A stretch of DNA of 64,000 nucleotides from Microbacteriaceae bacterium (lineage in GTDB: Bacteria; Actinomycetota; Actinomycetes; Actinomycetales; Microbacteriaceae), in assembly GCA_025464995.1 (NCBI GenBank), contig JAODMO010000056.1:1-64000 (forward strand), read 5' to 3'. Numbering within the stretch: position 1 is the stretch's first letter; each line of letters starts with the position of its first letter. The notes below the pieces were generated by a model. That model had not been told where the DNA came from. It ran no database searches and saw nothing but the letters and a program-made list of their open reading frames with translations. The position numbers were made by a program, and so were the translations under genes. Positions 41,811 to 49,826 of the stretch are shown here, piece by piece.

Positions 41811-42612
41811 GTGCCTGTTCCTCGTTGGATGTCGCGCGCTCGGCAGCGCCGAGGAAGGCGCTGAGCGTGGCGACGGGGTCTCCCGTGACCAGGGCCTCTC
41901 CGATGAGCACGACGTCTGCGCCCGCGGCTCGGTAGTGCGCCACGTCGTCGGGCGTCTTCACCGCCGACTCGGCCACACGGATGACGCCCGCGGGGATGCG
42001 CCCGACGAGCGAGCCGAAGAGGTCGCGGTCGAGTTCAAAGGTGGAGAGGTTGCGGGCGTTGACGCCGATGAGGCGTGCACCGAGGTCGACAGCGCGCTCC
42101 ACCTCGTCGGCGCTGTGGGCCTCGACGAGCGCCGTCATCCCGAGCTCGTCGACGAGCGCGTACAGCTCCTTCAGCGCGGGCTGGTCGAGTGCCGCGACGA
42201 TAAGGAGTGCGAGATCGGCGCCCGCGGCGCGGGCCTCGAACACCTGGTAGGGCTCCGCGATGAAGTCCTTGCGCAGCACGGGCAGTGAGACCGCCGCACG
42301 CACGGCCTCGAGGTCGGCGAGGGATCCGCCGAACCTGCGGCCCTCGGTGAGCACGCTGATGACGCTCGCTCCCCCCGTCTCGTACGCGCTCGCGAGAGCT
42401 GCGGGGTCGGGGATGTCTGCGAGGGCGCCGCGCGAGGGGCTCGACCGCTTCACCTCGGCGATGATCTTCACGCGGTCGGCGGGCGCGAGGTGTGCGAGCA
42501 CGTCGAGGGCCGCGGGGCGCGCGCGAGCCGCCGACTCGACGTCGGCGAGGCTGCGCGAGGCGCGACGCTCGGCTGCGTCGGCGAGGGCTCCGGCTACCAG
42601 GGAGTCGAGCAC
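41791..42612 (-). CDS. trpC: Indole-3-glycerol phosphate synthase
   Basis: Closes the indole ring from CdRP. The 273-aa barrel has Glu53 and Lys55 in [18 protein letters not shown] with the general-acid lysine, and the [12 protein letters not shown] segment. GTG 42612 ([17 protein letters not shown]) is chosen: it begins one base after the stop of the small membrane gene, so it is translationally coupled. No trpF is present; in actinomycetes the bifunctional PriA/HisA enzyme usually covers that step. Confidence 0.95.
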   Translation of the reverse strand: MLDSLVAGALADAAERRASRSLADVESAARARPAALDVLAHLAPADRVKIIAEVKRSSPSRGALADIPDPAALASAYETGGASVISVLTEGRRFGGSLADLEAVRAAVSLPVLRKDFIAEPYQVFEARAAGADLALLIVAALDQPALKELYALVDELGMTALVEAHSADEVERAVDLGARLIGVNARNLSTFELDRDLFGSLVGRIPAGVIRVAESAVKTPDDVAHYRAAGADVVLIGEALVTGDPVATLSAFLGAAERATSNEEQAHDHPLA

Positions 42613-42613
42613 C

Positions 42614-42844
42614 CTAGTTGTGCGCCTTCGGGTTGGTCTTCGCGCCACCGACGCCGTACCCCATGGCGGCGAGCACCTTACCGACGATGAGTCCGACCAC
42701 GACGAGCACCGCGGCCGCGATGACGAGCCACGGAAGCTCGAACCAGAAGGCGAGAGTACCGATCGCGAAGGCGACCAGCATGATGATCACGGCTGTCCAG
42801 GCGGCAGGTGAGTTGCCGTGTCCGGCGTCAGACTCGATGGTCAT
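42614..42844 (-). CDS. HGxxPAAW-motif small membrane protein (DUF6704-like)
   Basis: The 76-aa protein has an N-terminal motif HGNSPAAW (9-16) followed by two closely spaced membrane segments (about 17-36 and 39-60). The motif names a family of small actinobacterial proteins usually found between the Trp-associated membrane protein and trpC; no function is known. GGAG is 5 bp before ATG 42844. The gene is one base upstream of trpC, so its translation probably controls trpC translation. Confidence 0.85.
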   Translation of the reverse strand: MTIESDAGHGNSPAAWTAVIIMLVAFAIGTLAFWFELPWLVIAAAVLVVVGLIVGKVLAAMGYGVGGAKTNPKAHN

Positions 42845-42948
42845 GATGCTCCATTCATTGTTGTGTGTTCGACAAGAAACTCTATCGCGGGCGGTCGCCC
42901 GTTCCCGACGCGGCGAGCGGCGGCGGCGCAGCCGTTGGCGCGGGAGGG

Positions 42949-43551
42949 TCAGTCGCGCGTCGTCGGGTCGCTTCCGCCGCTCAACGCATCCCAGTCGTCG
43001 ACCGGGTTGCGGGCGGCATCCGCGGGCTCGAGACGCACCGCCTGATACTTGCGCGATGACCCCGGCCAGCGACGGCCGAGAACGATGATGGCCAGGCCCG
43101 TCACGACGAGGAGTGCACCACTCACGAGGGCCACCCACGGCCACGGCGACTCGGAGACGACGGACACGAGGGCGCGTACGGACTTGCCACCGGCCACACC
43201 CGTGGCGACGGAGATGGCCGGGGCGGACGCCCGCACCGGATCACCGAGGGCGATGCCGCAGGAGAGCACGACGGTGACCCCGATGAGCGACTCGAGCATG
43301 CCGAGAATGAAGCGGAAGAACGGGCCGGCGATGCTGAGCGCCCCGACGAGCACGAGGCTCGTGAGGGCGAGCGCCGAGAGTGCGGGAGCGGCGACCTGCC
43401 CGTCGACGTCGAGCCGCGCGCCGTCGTCGAGCGACACGGCGAACCAGACCTGGGTCCAGGCGATGAGTGTCGCGAGGGCGACCAACGCCCCGACGAGCAC
43501 GACGAGCGACTTCGTGCGGCGCGGCGCGCCTGCCGCGGCGGGCTCGGTCAC
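42949..43551 (-). CDS. Trp biosynthesis-associated membrane protein (TIGR02234 family)
   Basis: The 200-aa protein has four predicted membrane segments (about 16-36, 54-76, 80-103, 134-160) and a hydrophilic C-terminal tail. Its place directly after trpE and the pattern TLIAWTQVWFAV near the first helix fit the TIGR02234 family, known only by its location in actinobacterial trp operons. GTG 43551 overlaps the trpE stop as GTGA. A role in transport or as a membrane anchor is a guess. The 104 bp after it hold no clear signal. Confidence 0.85.
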   Translation of the reverse strand: MTEPAAAGAPRRTKSLVVLVGALVALATLIAWTQVWFAVSLDDGARLDVDGQVAAPALSALALTSLVLVGALSIAGPFFRFILGMLESLIGVTVVLSCGIALGDPVRASAPAISVATGVAGGKSVRALVSVVSESPWPWVALVSGALLVVTGLAIIVLGRRWPGSSRKYQAVRLEPADAARNPVDDWDALSGGSDPTTRD

Positions 43552-45086
43552 TGCACCCTGCGCATGGCGTTGGCGATCGCGACGGCACGCAGCGGTGCGG
43601 CGGCCTTGTTCTGCGACTCGAGATGCTCGGCGGCGGGGTCGGAGTCGGCGACGAGGCCGGCGCCCGCCTGGACCCGGGCGAGCCCGCCGACGATCGTCGT
43701 CGTGCGGATGGCGATGGCGAGATCGAGGTCGCCCGCGAAGTCGAAGTAGCCCACCACTCCCCCATAGACGCCGCGCTGGGCGGGCTCGAGTTCGTCGATG
43801 ATCTCGAGGGCGCGCGGCTTCGGGGCCCCGGAGAGCGTTCCCGCGGGAAACGTCGCCGTGAAGACCTCGATGGGAGTGGCATCCGCTCGAATGTCTCCCT
43901 CGACGCTCGAGACGAGGTGCATGATGTGGCTGAAGCGCTCCACCTGCATGAACTCGGTCACCTCGACGGTGCCGGGCGTGCAGACCTTGAGCAGGTCGTT
44001 GCGCGCCAGGTCGACGAGCATGAGGTGCTCGGAGCGCTCCTTCTCGTCTGCGAGCAGCTCGACGGCGAGCTCGAGGTCGCGTTCGACGTTGTCGGATCGG
44101 GGACGCGATCCGGCAATGGGATGCATGTGCACACGCCCGTCCTGCACCTTGACGAGCGCCTCGGGGCTCGAACCGACGATGCTGTACGGCTCCCCGTCGG
44201 CGCCGACGAGTGTGAGCAGGTACATGTACGGGGATGGATTGAGGGTGCGCAGCACCCGGTAGACGTCGATCGGGTCGGCGGTGATCTCGTGGTCGAAACG
44301 CTGCGAGACCACGACCTGGAAGACGTCACCGTCGCGGATGTAGGTCTTCGACCGCTCGATCGCCGCGTGGTACTCCTCGGGCGTCGTCCGCGGGATCGGG
44401 TGGGCCTCGATGCTCAGGTCGACCTCGGCCAGCCAGGCCTCGCCCGGCGTCGCAAGCCGCGACTGCATGGCGTCGAGGCGTGACTGGGCTCCCGCCCATG
44501 CGTCGTCCGGACTCTCCACACCGTCGCCGAGGGCCGTCGCGATGAGCTGCACGGTGCCGTCGCGGTGGTCGATCACCACGAGCTCGGAGACGAAGCTCAG
44601 TGCCTGTCCGGGCACGGCGAAGTCGGCGGGAGGAACGTTGCGCAGCGTCTCGATCTGGCGGATGGCCTCCCAGCCGATGAAGCCCACGAGTCCACCGGTG
44701 AGCGGCGGGTGGCCGTCGACGCGCGGTGTGCTCCAGCGGGAGTGCAGGTGGGCGAGCGCCTCGAGCGGAGCGGCGGGGTGGTCGGGGCCGAATGCGCGCT
44801 CCTCCGGGAGCCCGTAGTCGAGCCAGATCGCGACATCCGCACCCTGCGCGTCGAACGACTGCGTCAGCACGCCGAAACTCGACACGCCCACGAACGAGAA
44901 CCGTGACCAGATGCCGCCCTGCTCCGCGGATTCGAGCAGGAACGTGCCCGGCTTGCCTGCGGCGAGCTTGCGGTAGATGCCGACGGGCGTCTCCCCGTCG
45001 GCGAAGAGCTCGCGGATCACGGGCACGACGCGGTGCCCGTCGGCGAGGCGCGACTCGAAGTCGGCCCGGGTCGTGGAGTTGGTCAT
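43548..45086 (-). CDS. trpE: Anthranilate synthase component I
   Basis: Makes anthranilate from chorismate, the committed step to tryptophan. The 512-aa protein has an N-terminal feedback region with LLESAEQGGIWSRFSF, then the chorismate-binding domain with GSSPEALVKV, RPRSDNVERDLELA, LVDLARNDLLKV and FPAGTLSGAPKPRA. The glutaminase subunit TrpG is not here. ATG 45086 overlaps hisI as ATGA. No leader peptide or attenuator is possible inside this overlap, so Trp control must act elsewhere. Confidence 0.96.
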   Translation of the reverse strand: MTNSTTRADFESRLADGHRVVPVIRELFADGETPVGIYRKLAAGKPGTFLLESAEQGGIWSRFSFVGVSSFGVLTQSFDAQGADVAIWLDYGLPEERAFGPDHPAAPLEALAHLHSRWSTPRVDGHPPLTGGLVGFIGWEAIRQIETLRNVPPADFAVPGQALSFVSELVVIDHRDGTVQLIATALGDGVESPDDAWAGAQSRLDAMQSRLATPGEAWLAEVDLSIEAHPIPRTTPEEYHAAIERSKTYIRDGDVFQVVVSQRFDHEITADPIDVYRVLRTLNPSPYMYLLTLVGADGEPYSIVGSSPEALVKVQDGRVHMHPIAGSRPRSDNVERDLELAVELLADEKERSEHLMLVDLARNDLLKVCTPGTVEVTEFMQVERFSHIMHLVSSVEGDIRADATPIEVFTATFPAGTLSGAPKPRALEIIDELEPAQRGVYGGVVGYFDFAGDLDLAIAIRTTTIVGGLARVQAGAGLVADSDPAAEHLESQNKAAAPLRAVAIANAMRRVQ

Positions 45087-45493
45087 GAGGCGTGCCCTAC
45101 GTGTGGGGAGAGCGGGTCGACATCGAAGCACGCGTGAGCCCCGGTGTGGCAGGCCGGACCGATCTGGTCGACCGTGACCAACAGCGTATCCGCGTCGCAG
45201 TCGAGAGCGGCGCCCCGCACGAACTGCGCGTTGCCGCTCGTGTCGCCCTTTCGCCAGTATTCGCTGCGGCTGCGCGACCAGAATGTCACCCGGCCCTCGG
45301 TGAGAGTGCGCCGCAGGGCCTCGGCGTCCATGTAGCCGAGCATGAGCACCTCCTTGGAGTCCCACTGTTGGATGATGGCGGGCATGAGCCCGCCGTCTTT
45401 GAACACAGCGCGGTCGACGACCTCGCCGACCGTCTCGGCGGTCAGCTCGATCTTCTCGCTCACGGGAACAGCGTCCATTGGATCTGCGCTCAT
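45083..45493 (-). CDS. hisI: Phosphoribosyl-AMP cyclohydrolase
   Basis: Third step of histidine synthesis; monofunctional form, since HisE is a separate gene. The 136-aa protein has [19 protein letters not shown] and the metal-binding DCDAD with two cysteines in [14 protein letters not shown] 45493 overlaps the hisF stop as ATGA. Confidence 0.95.
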   Translation of the reverse strand: MSADPMDAVPVSEKIELTAETVGEVVDRAVFKDGGLMPAIIQQWDSKEVLMLGYMDAEALRRTLTEGRVTFWSRSRSEYWRKGDTSGNAQFVRGAALDCDADTLLVTVDQIGPACHTGAHACFDVDPLSPHVGHAS

Positions 45494-46251
45494 CGGACTT
45501 GGGCTCCCGCTTCGGTGAGGGCCCGTTTGACGTCGCCCACGGTCAGTTCGGCGGTGTGGAAGACGGATGCCGCCAGCACGGCGTCCGCCCCGGCCGCGAT
45601 GGCGGGTGCGAAGTGCTCGAGCCTGCCCGCGCCGCCGCTCGCGATCACCGGGACGCTGCTGATCGCGCGCATGGCCGAGATGAGCTCGAGGTCGAAGCCG
45701 GTCTTCATGCCGTCGGCGTCGATGGAGTTGACGAGCAGCTCCCCCGCCCCGCGTTCGATCGCCTCTACGGCCCAGGCGAGTGCGTCGATGGTGGTCTCCG
45801 TACGGCCGCCGTGCGTGGTGACGACGAAACCGCTCTCCGTCGAGTCGCTGCGCTTCACGTCGAGGCTCAGCACGATGACCTGGGCCCCGAAGCGGTCGGC
45901 GATCTCGCCGATGAGGTCGGGTCGCGCGATGGCGGCGCTGTTTATGCCGACCTTGTCGGCCCCGTGGCCCTGCAACCTGGCCACATCCTCGGTCGAGCGG
46001 ATGCCGCCACCGACCGTCAGCGGAACGAACACCTGCTCCGCGGTCGCCTGCACGACGTCGTACATCGTGTCGCGATTGTCGACCGTTGCCTTCACGTCGA
46101 GGAAGGTGATCTCGTCGGCGCCCTGCTCGTAGTACGCGCGAGCGAGCTCGATCGGGTCGCCCGCGTCACGCAGGTCGAGGAAGTTGACTCCCTTGACGAC
46201 GCGGCCGGCCGCGACATCCAGGCACGGGATGACCCTGACGGCGAGGCTCAC
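45490..46251 (-). CDS. hisF: Imidazole glycerol phosphate synthase subunit HisF
   Basis: Cyclase barrel that uses ammonia from HisH. The 253-aa protein has the catalytic Asp12 in VIPCLDV, the second Asp in [13 protein letters not shown], and phosphate loops [10 protein letters not shown] and IASGGAG. Start is GTG 46251, 2 bp after hisG. HisH and HisA are not adjacent, so the pathway is split between loci. Confidence 0.96.
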   Translation of the reverse strand: MSLAVRVIPCLDVAAGRVVKGVNFLDLRDAGDPIELARAYYEQGADEITFLDVKATVDNRDTMYDVVQATAEQVFVPLTVGGGIRSTEDVARLQGHGADKVGINSAAIARPDLIGEIADRFGAQVIVLSLDVKRSDSTESGFVVTTHGGRTETTIDALAWAVEAIERGAGELLVNSIDADGMKTGFDLELISAMRAISSVPVIASGGAGRLEHFAPAIAAGADAVLAASVFHTAELTVGDVKRALTEAGAQVR

Positions 46252-46253
46252 GG

Positions 46254-47093
46254 TCAGATCCTCGCGGCGTGGATCGAACTGACGAGGATGGCGCGCGCCC
46301 CGAGGTCGTAGAGGGCGTCCATCACGTGGTTGGTGTCGGCGCGTTGCACCATCGCGCGCACGGCGACCCACTCCGGGTCGTGAAGCGGCGAGATCGTGGG
46401 GCTCTCGAGCCCCGGCGTGACGGCGGTCGCCGCCTCGACGAGGCGCACCGGCACGTCGTAGTCGACGAGCACGTACTGGCGCGCGACGAGCACGCCCTGG
46501 AGTCGGCGCTGCAGCGTCGCGATTCCCGCGAGGTCGCTCTTCGCGCTGATGAGCACCGCGGTCGACTCGAGGATGACCGGGCCGAAGATCTCGAGGCCCT
46601 GCGCGCGCAGGGTCGATCCAGTGCTCACGACGTCGGCCACCGCATCCGCGACACCGAGCTTGATGGCCGACTCGACGGCGCCGTCGAGGCCGACGAGCTT
46701 CGCCGTGACACCGTGGCGGGCGAGGAAGTCGCCGACGAGGCCGGGATAGCTGGTCGCCACGCGCACTCCCTCGAGGTCGTCGAGCTGATCGAACGCCCCG
46801 GGTCGTCCGGCGAAGCGGAACGTCGAGCCGCCGAAGTCGAGAGCGGCGATCTCCGTCGCCTCCGAACCGGAGTCGAGCAGCAGGTCGCGGCCGGTGATGC
46901 CGACGTCGAGGGCGCCCGATCCGACGTACGTCGCGATGTCGCGAGGGCGCAGGTAGAAGAACTCGACGTCGTTGCGCGGGTCGCTCGCGCTCAGGGCGCG
47001 GGGGTCGCGACGACCGGCGTATCCGGCCTCGAGGAGCATCTCCGCGGCGGTCTCGCTCAATGAACCCTTGTTGGGCACTGCAATTCTCAGCAT
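46254..47093 (-). CDS. hisG: ATP phosphoribosyltransferase (long form)
   Basis: First and feedback-regulated step of histidine synthesis. The 279-aa product has [14 protein letters not shown], the PRPP-binding region [18 protein letters not shown], and a C-terminal ACT-like regulatory domain (about 205-279), so it is the long hexameric HisG that needs no HisZ. GAAGG lies 7-8 bp before the ATG. Confidence 0.96.
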   Translation of the reverse strand: MLRIAVPNKGSLSETAAEMLLEAGYAGRRDPRALSASDPRNDVEFFYLRPRDIATYVGSGALDVGITGRDLLLDSGSEATEIAALDFGGSTFRFAGRPGAFDQLDDLEGVRVATSYPGLVGDFLARHGVTAKLVGLDGAVESAIKLGVADAVADVVSTGSTLRAQGLEIFGPVILESTAVLISAKSDLAGIATLQRRLQGVLVARQYVLVDYDVPVRLVEAATAVTPGLESPTISPLHDPEWVAVRAMVQRADTNHVMDALYDLGARAILVSSIHAARI

Positions 47094-47141
47094 GGTTGGC
47101 CTTCGTGTGATGTGACGGATGATTCGGGTTCGGTGCCGCGC

Positions 47142-47405
47142 CTACAGATGTCGGTAGACATCCGCGAGGCTCAGGCCCTTCGCGATCATCATCACCTGCA
47201 GGTGGTAGAGCAGCTGCGAGATCTCCTCCGCCGCCTCGGCGTCTGACTGGAACTCGGCCGCCATCCAGACCTCCGCGGCCTCCTCGACGATCTTCTTGCC
47301 AATGGCGTGCACCCCTGCGTCGAGCTCGGCGACGGTGCCCGAGCCCTCGGGGCGCGACGCCGCTTTGTCGCTGAGCTCAGCGAACAGGTCGTCGAATGTC
47401 TTCAC
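47142..47405 (-). CDS. hisE: Phosphoribosyl-ATP diphosphatase
   Basis: Second step of histidine synthesis. The 87-aa all-alpha MazG-like protein has [14 protein letters not shown] and [14 protein letters not shown], the metal-binding Glu clusters of HisE. GTG 47405 is the start and has no Shine-Dalgarno; a TAGCCT hexamer ends 6 nt upstream, so the his-trp run probably begins as a leaderless mRNA here. hisG follows after 48 bp. Confidence 0.95.
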   Translation of the reverse strand: MKTFDDLFAELSDKAASRPEGSGTVAELDAGVHAIGKKIVEEAAEVWMAAEFQSDAEAAEEISQLLYHLQVMMIAKGLSLADVYRHL

Positions 47406-47841
47406 CCGTCAAGGCTACTAGGCCGGTGAGGGCGCCATCGCCAGCCCACCCCGGCACTGGATCGTCCCGGCACGCGAGGAGCGCATCGACGAGACCCTCG
47501 CCGAAGAACCCGTTCTTGGCCGGGGTCCGGCGCACTGCACCGCACCCGCGGGGCACGTCCGGGTGCGCCGCGGCCGTTCATGTCCCACTGGCGCGCCTCA
47601 GAGGGGTCGGCGATGGGGGCGACCGTCGCCTCCACGCCCTTGTTCTTCCGCCTCGCGCGCGCCGCGGGTGCCCTTGCCCTTGCCGTGTGCGTGGCGCCGA
47701 CGGAGTCGACACCCTTCTCGGCGCGTACGACTAGACGACACTGCCGCCTGCAGCCTGGATCGCCCGCTCGACCTTCTTGGCCTGGCCGCGGTTCGTGTTG
47801 CGCACGGGGCTACGCGGGGCCGTTTGTGGCTTCCTCCCCAT
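47406..47841 (-). pseudogene. Remnant of an S8 (subtilisin-like) peptidase gene with at least two deletions
   Basis: Three pieces on the minus strand resemble successive parts of one secreted S8 protease. Piece A (47805-47734) reads VRNTNRGQAKKVERAIQAAG plus GSVV and then a TAG (47733-47731), like the start of an S8 prodomain. Piece B, in another frame from 47728, reads VRAEKGVDSVGATHTA and later VEATVAPIADPSEARQWDM, like the end of the prodomain and the entry to the catalytic domain. Piece C, in the frame of A from 47577, reads TAAAHPDVPRGCG and NGFFGEGLVDALLA (47514-47473), the usual C-terminus of S8 catalytic domains. The Asp, His and Ser catalytic segments between B and C are missing. Similarity is by pattern recognition, without a database search. 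Confidence 0.7.
47412..47417 (-). promoter_or_regulatory. Leaderless promoter -10 for the his-trp run
   Basis: TAGCCT on the minus strand, then TGACGG (6 nt), then the hisE GTG. It lies inside the 3' remnant of the subtilase pseudogene. Confidence 0.45.
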
Positions 47842-47925
47842 CAACCCTAGGTCGCGGCATCCGTGGGAAGGTAGTCGGCATTTAGGCCGACACGTGCTCC
47901 TCTGCGCCTCGATCGGGCGCGAGAG

Positions 47926-47957
47926 AAGGGGACCGGACCTCGCGGTCCGATCCCCTT
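47926..47957 (-). terminator. Terminator hairpin after the FKBP gene
   Basis: AAGGGGACCGGACC pairs with GGTCCGATCCCCTT, 14 bp with one C-A mismatch, around a TCGC loop, 26 bp after the FKBP stop. A short pyrimidine run follows on the minus strand. Confidence 0.75.
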
Positions 47958-47983
47958 CGAAGGTTCGTGCTACACCGTGCCGG

Positions 47984-48358
47984 CTATTTCGTTCCGAGCA
48001 GGTCGATCACGAAGGTCAGCGTGCGGCCGGAGAGGCGGTGGCCTCCGCCGACCGGGCCGTAGGCGAGCTCGGGCGGGCAGATCAGCTGGCGACGGCCGCC
48101 GACCTTCATGCCGGGGATGCCCTTCTGCCACCCGGCGATGAGGCTTCCGAGCGGGAAGTTGATGGACTGGCCACGGCTCCAGCTGGAGTCGAACTCCTCC
48201 CCGGACTCGAAGTCGACGCCGAGGTAGTGCACGTCGACGGTCGCGCCCGGCTTCGCCTCCTCGCCGGTTCCCTCTTCGATGTCGATGATCACGAGTTCGG
48301 TGGGCTCGGGGCCCTCGTAGAACTCGACTTCGGGCTTGGTCTTCGGTGAATCTGTCAT
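47984..48358 (-). CDS. FKBP-type peptidyl-prolyl cis-trans isomerase
   Basis: The 124-aa cytoplasmic protein is a single FKBP domain. It has VDVHYLGVDFESGEEFDSSW, SLIAGWQKGIPGMKVGGRR and PPELAYG, all core FKBP segments; no signal peptide or lipobox is seen. ATG 48358 is used; a longer frame to 48406 lacks support. It folds or remodels proline-containing proteins; no specific client is evident. It is 47 bp after the deaminase gene and is followed by a terminator. Confidence 0.93.
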   Translation of the reverse strand: MTDSPKTKPEVEFYEGPEPTELVIIDIEEGTGEEAKPGATVDVHYLGVDFESGEEFDSSWSRGQSINFPLGSLIAGWQKGIPGMKVGGRRQLICPPELAYGPVGGGHRLSGRTLTFVIDLLGTK

Positions 48359-48405
48359 GCAGCTATCCAACCAGATGAGCGGTGCCGGGAGTGCCGACGC
48401 GCGCA

Positions 48406-49818
48406 CTACACCCCCGCGCGCTCAGCGAGCCGCGCCGCCGCAGCCGAGGCCGCTCGCGCCACCCCGCGCTCGTCGACCCGGGTCAGCTCGCCGTCGGCGA
48501 CGATCGTGCGGCCGTGCACGAGCAGTCGCGCGAGCGGGGGCTGCGCGCCGAGAGTCAGTGCCGCGACAGGATCCGCGATGCCGGCGTGCTCGACGCCGTC
48601 GACCCTCCACAGCGCGAGGTCGGCGAGCTTGCCGACCTCGATCGAGCCAAGCTCGGCGCCGCGCCCGAGCACTCGCGCTCCGCCCATCGTCGCGATGTAG
48701 AGCGCCTGCCTTCCGGCCATCCCGTCGGCCCCCGCGCGCAACCGGTTCATCAGCACGGCCTGCCTGATCTCGGTTCCGAGCTGGCCCGACTCGTTCGAGG
48801 CCGAGCCGTCGACGCCGAGCCCCACCGGCACACCGGCCGCGAGCAATTGCGGTACGGGCGCGATTCCCGCCGCGAGCCGGGCATTCGAAGACGGACAGTG
48901 GGCGACGCCGGTTCCCGTGGCCGCGAAGCGGGCGATGGCGTGGTCGTCGAGGTGCACGCAGTGCGCCATCCAGACATCGTCGCCGAGCCAGCCGAGGTCG
49001 TCGAGGTATTGCGTCGGGGTCTTGTCGAACTTCTCGACACAGAACGCCTCCTCCTCGACCGTCTCCGAGCCGTGGGTGTGCAGGCGCACGCCGAGCGATC
49101 GCGCGAGCACCGCGGCCTCGGAGAGCAGTTCCGACGTCACCGAGAAGGGCGAGCACGGCGCGATCGCGATCTGCACCATGGCGCCCCGCGACGCGTCGTG
49201 GTACCTCGCGACGGCATCGGCGCTCGCCTGCAGCGCGGCGCCGGTGGTCTCGACGGCGAAGTCGGGCGGCAGTCCGCCTTGTGAGCGCCCCAGGTCCATC
49301 GACCCGCGTGTGCCGTGCAGCCGCACTCCCACCCGCGACGCCGCTGCGACGATGCCGCCCAGGATGTCGCCCGCACCCCGCGGGAAGACGTAGTGGTGGT
49401 CGGCGACGGTGGTGCAGCCGGAACGGGCGAGCACGGCGATCGCCGCCTCGGCCCCTGCCTCGACCAGGTCGGCGTCGATCGCCGACCAGGCCGGGTAGAG
49501 CGCCACCAGCCAGTCGAACAGGATGCTGTCCTGCGCCCAGCCGCGCGTGAGCCACTGGTAGAGGTGATGGTGCGTGTTGATGAGTCCCGGCGTGAGCAGG
49601 TGACCAGAGCCGTCGATGATCTCGACGACCGGCGGAGTGGGCAGGCGCTCGCCGCCCGGCGCGTCCCCGCGCACGGCCCACTCGGGCGGCGTGCCGCCAC
49701 CGACACCGACGATCGTCTCGTCGTCGATGACGACCCAGCCGTCGGGATGCTCCGTGCCGACCGGATCGACCGTGGCGACGTGTGCTCCCGCGACGATGGT
49801 GCGCGTGGACGGGCCCAT
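48406..49818 (-). CDS. Amidohydrolase, 8-oxoguanine deaminase-like
   Basis: The 470-aa metal-dependent deaminase of the ATZ/TRZ-guanine deaminase branch has NTHHHLYQWLTRGWAQD (metal His pair), HTHGSETVEEEAFC, MAHCVHLDD and GVDGSASNESGQL with the catalytic Asp. The EEEAFCVEKFDKTP and PSSNARLAAGIAP segments resemble characterised 8-oxoguanine deaminases, which turn 8-oxoguanine into urate; this assignment is inference and isocytosine or other oxopurines are possible. It starts 8 bp after the nucleoside hydrolase, so the two are coupled. Confidence 0.8.
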   Translation of the reverse strand: MGPSTRTIVAGAHVATVDPVGTEHPDGWVVIDDETIVGVGGGTPPEWAVRGDAPGGERLPTPPVVEIIDGSGHLLTPGLINTHHHLYQWLTRGWAQDSILFDWLVALYPAWSAIDADLVEAGAEAAIAVLARSGCTTVADHHYVFPRGAGDILGGIVAAASRVGVRLHGTRGSMDLGRSQGGLPPDFAVETTGAALQASADAVARYHDASRGAMVQIAIAPCSPFSVTSELLSEAAVLARSLGVRLHTHGSETVEEEAFCVEKFDKTPTQYLDDLGWLGDDVWMAHCVHLDDHAIARFAATGTGVAHCPSSNARLAAGIAPVPQLLAAGVPVGLGVDGSASNESGQLGTEIRQAVLMNRLRAGADGMAGRQALYIATMGGARVLGRGAELGSIEVGKLADLALWRVDGVEHAGIADPVAALTLGAQPPLARLLVHGRTIVADGELTRVDERGVARAASAAAARLAERAGV

Positions 49819-49826
49819 TGCGCGCC

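Noticed and set aside
45083-45086. Trp attenuator or leader peptide before trpE
   Set aside because: trpE overlaps hisI by 4 bp, leaving no leader region.
47580-47885. Plus-strand open frames in the hisE-FKBP gap that could be a small secreted protein
   Set aside because: The minus strand explains the same bases as S8 peptidase pieces; the plus-strand peptides have no convincing start site or motif.
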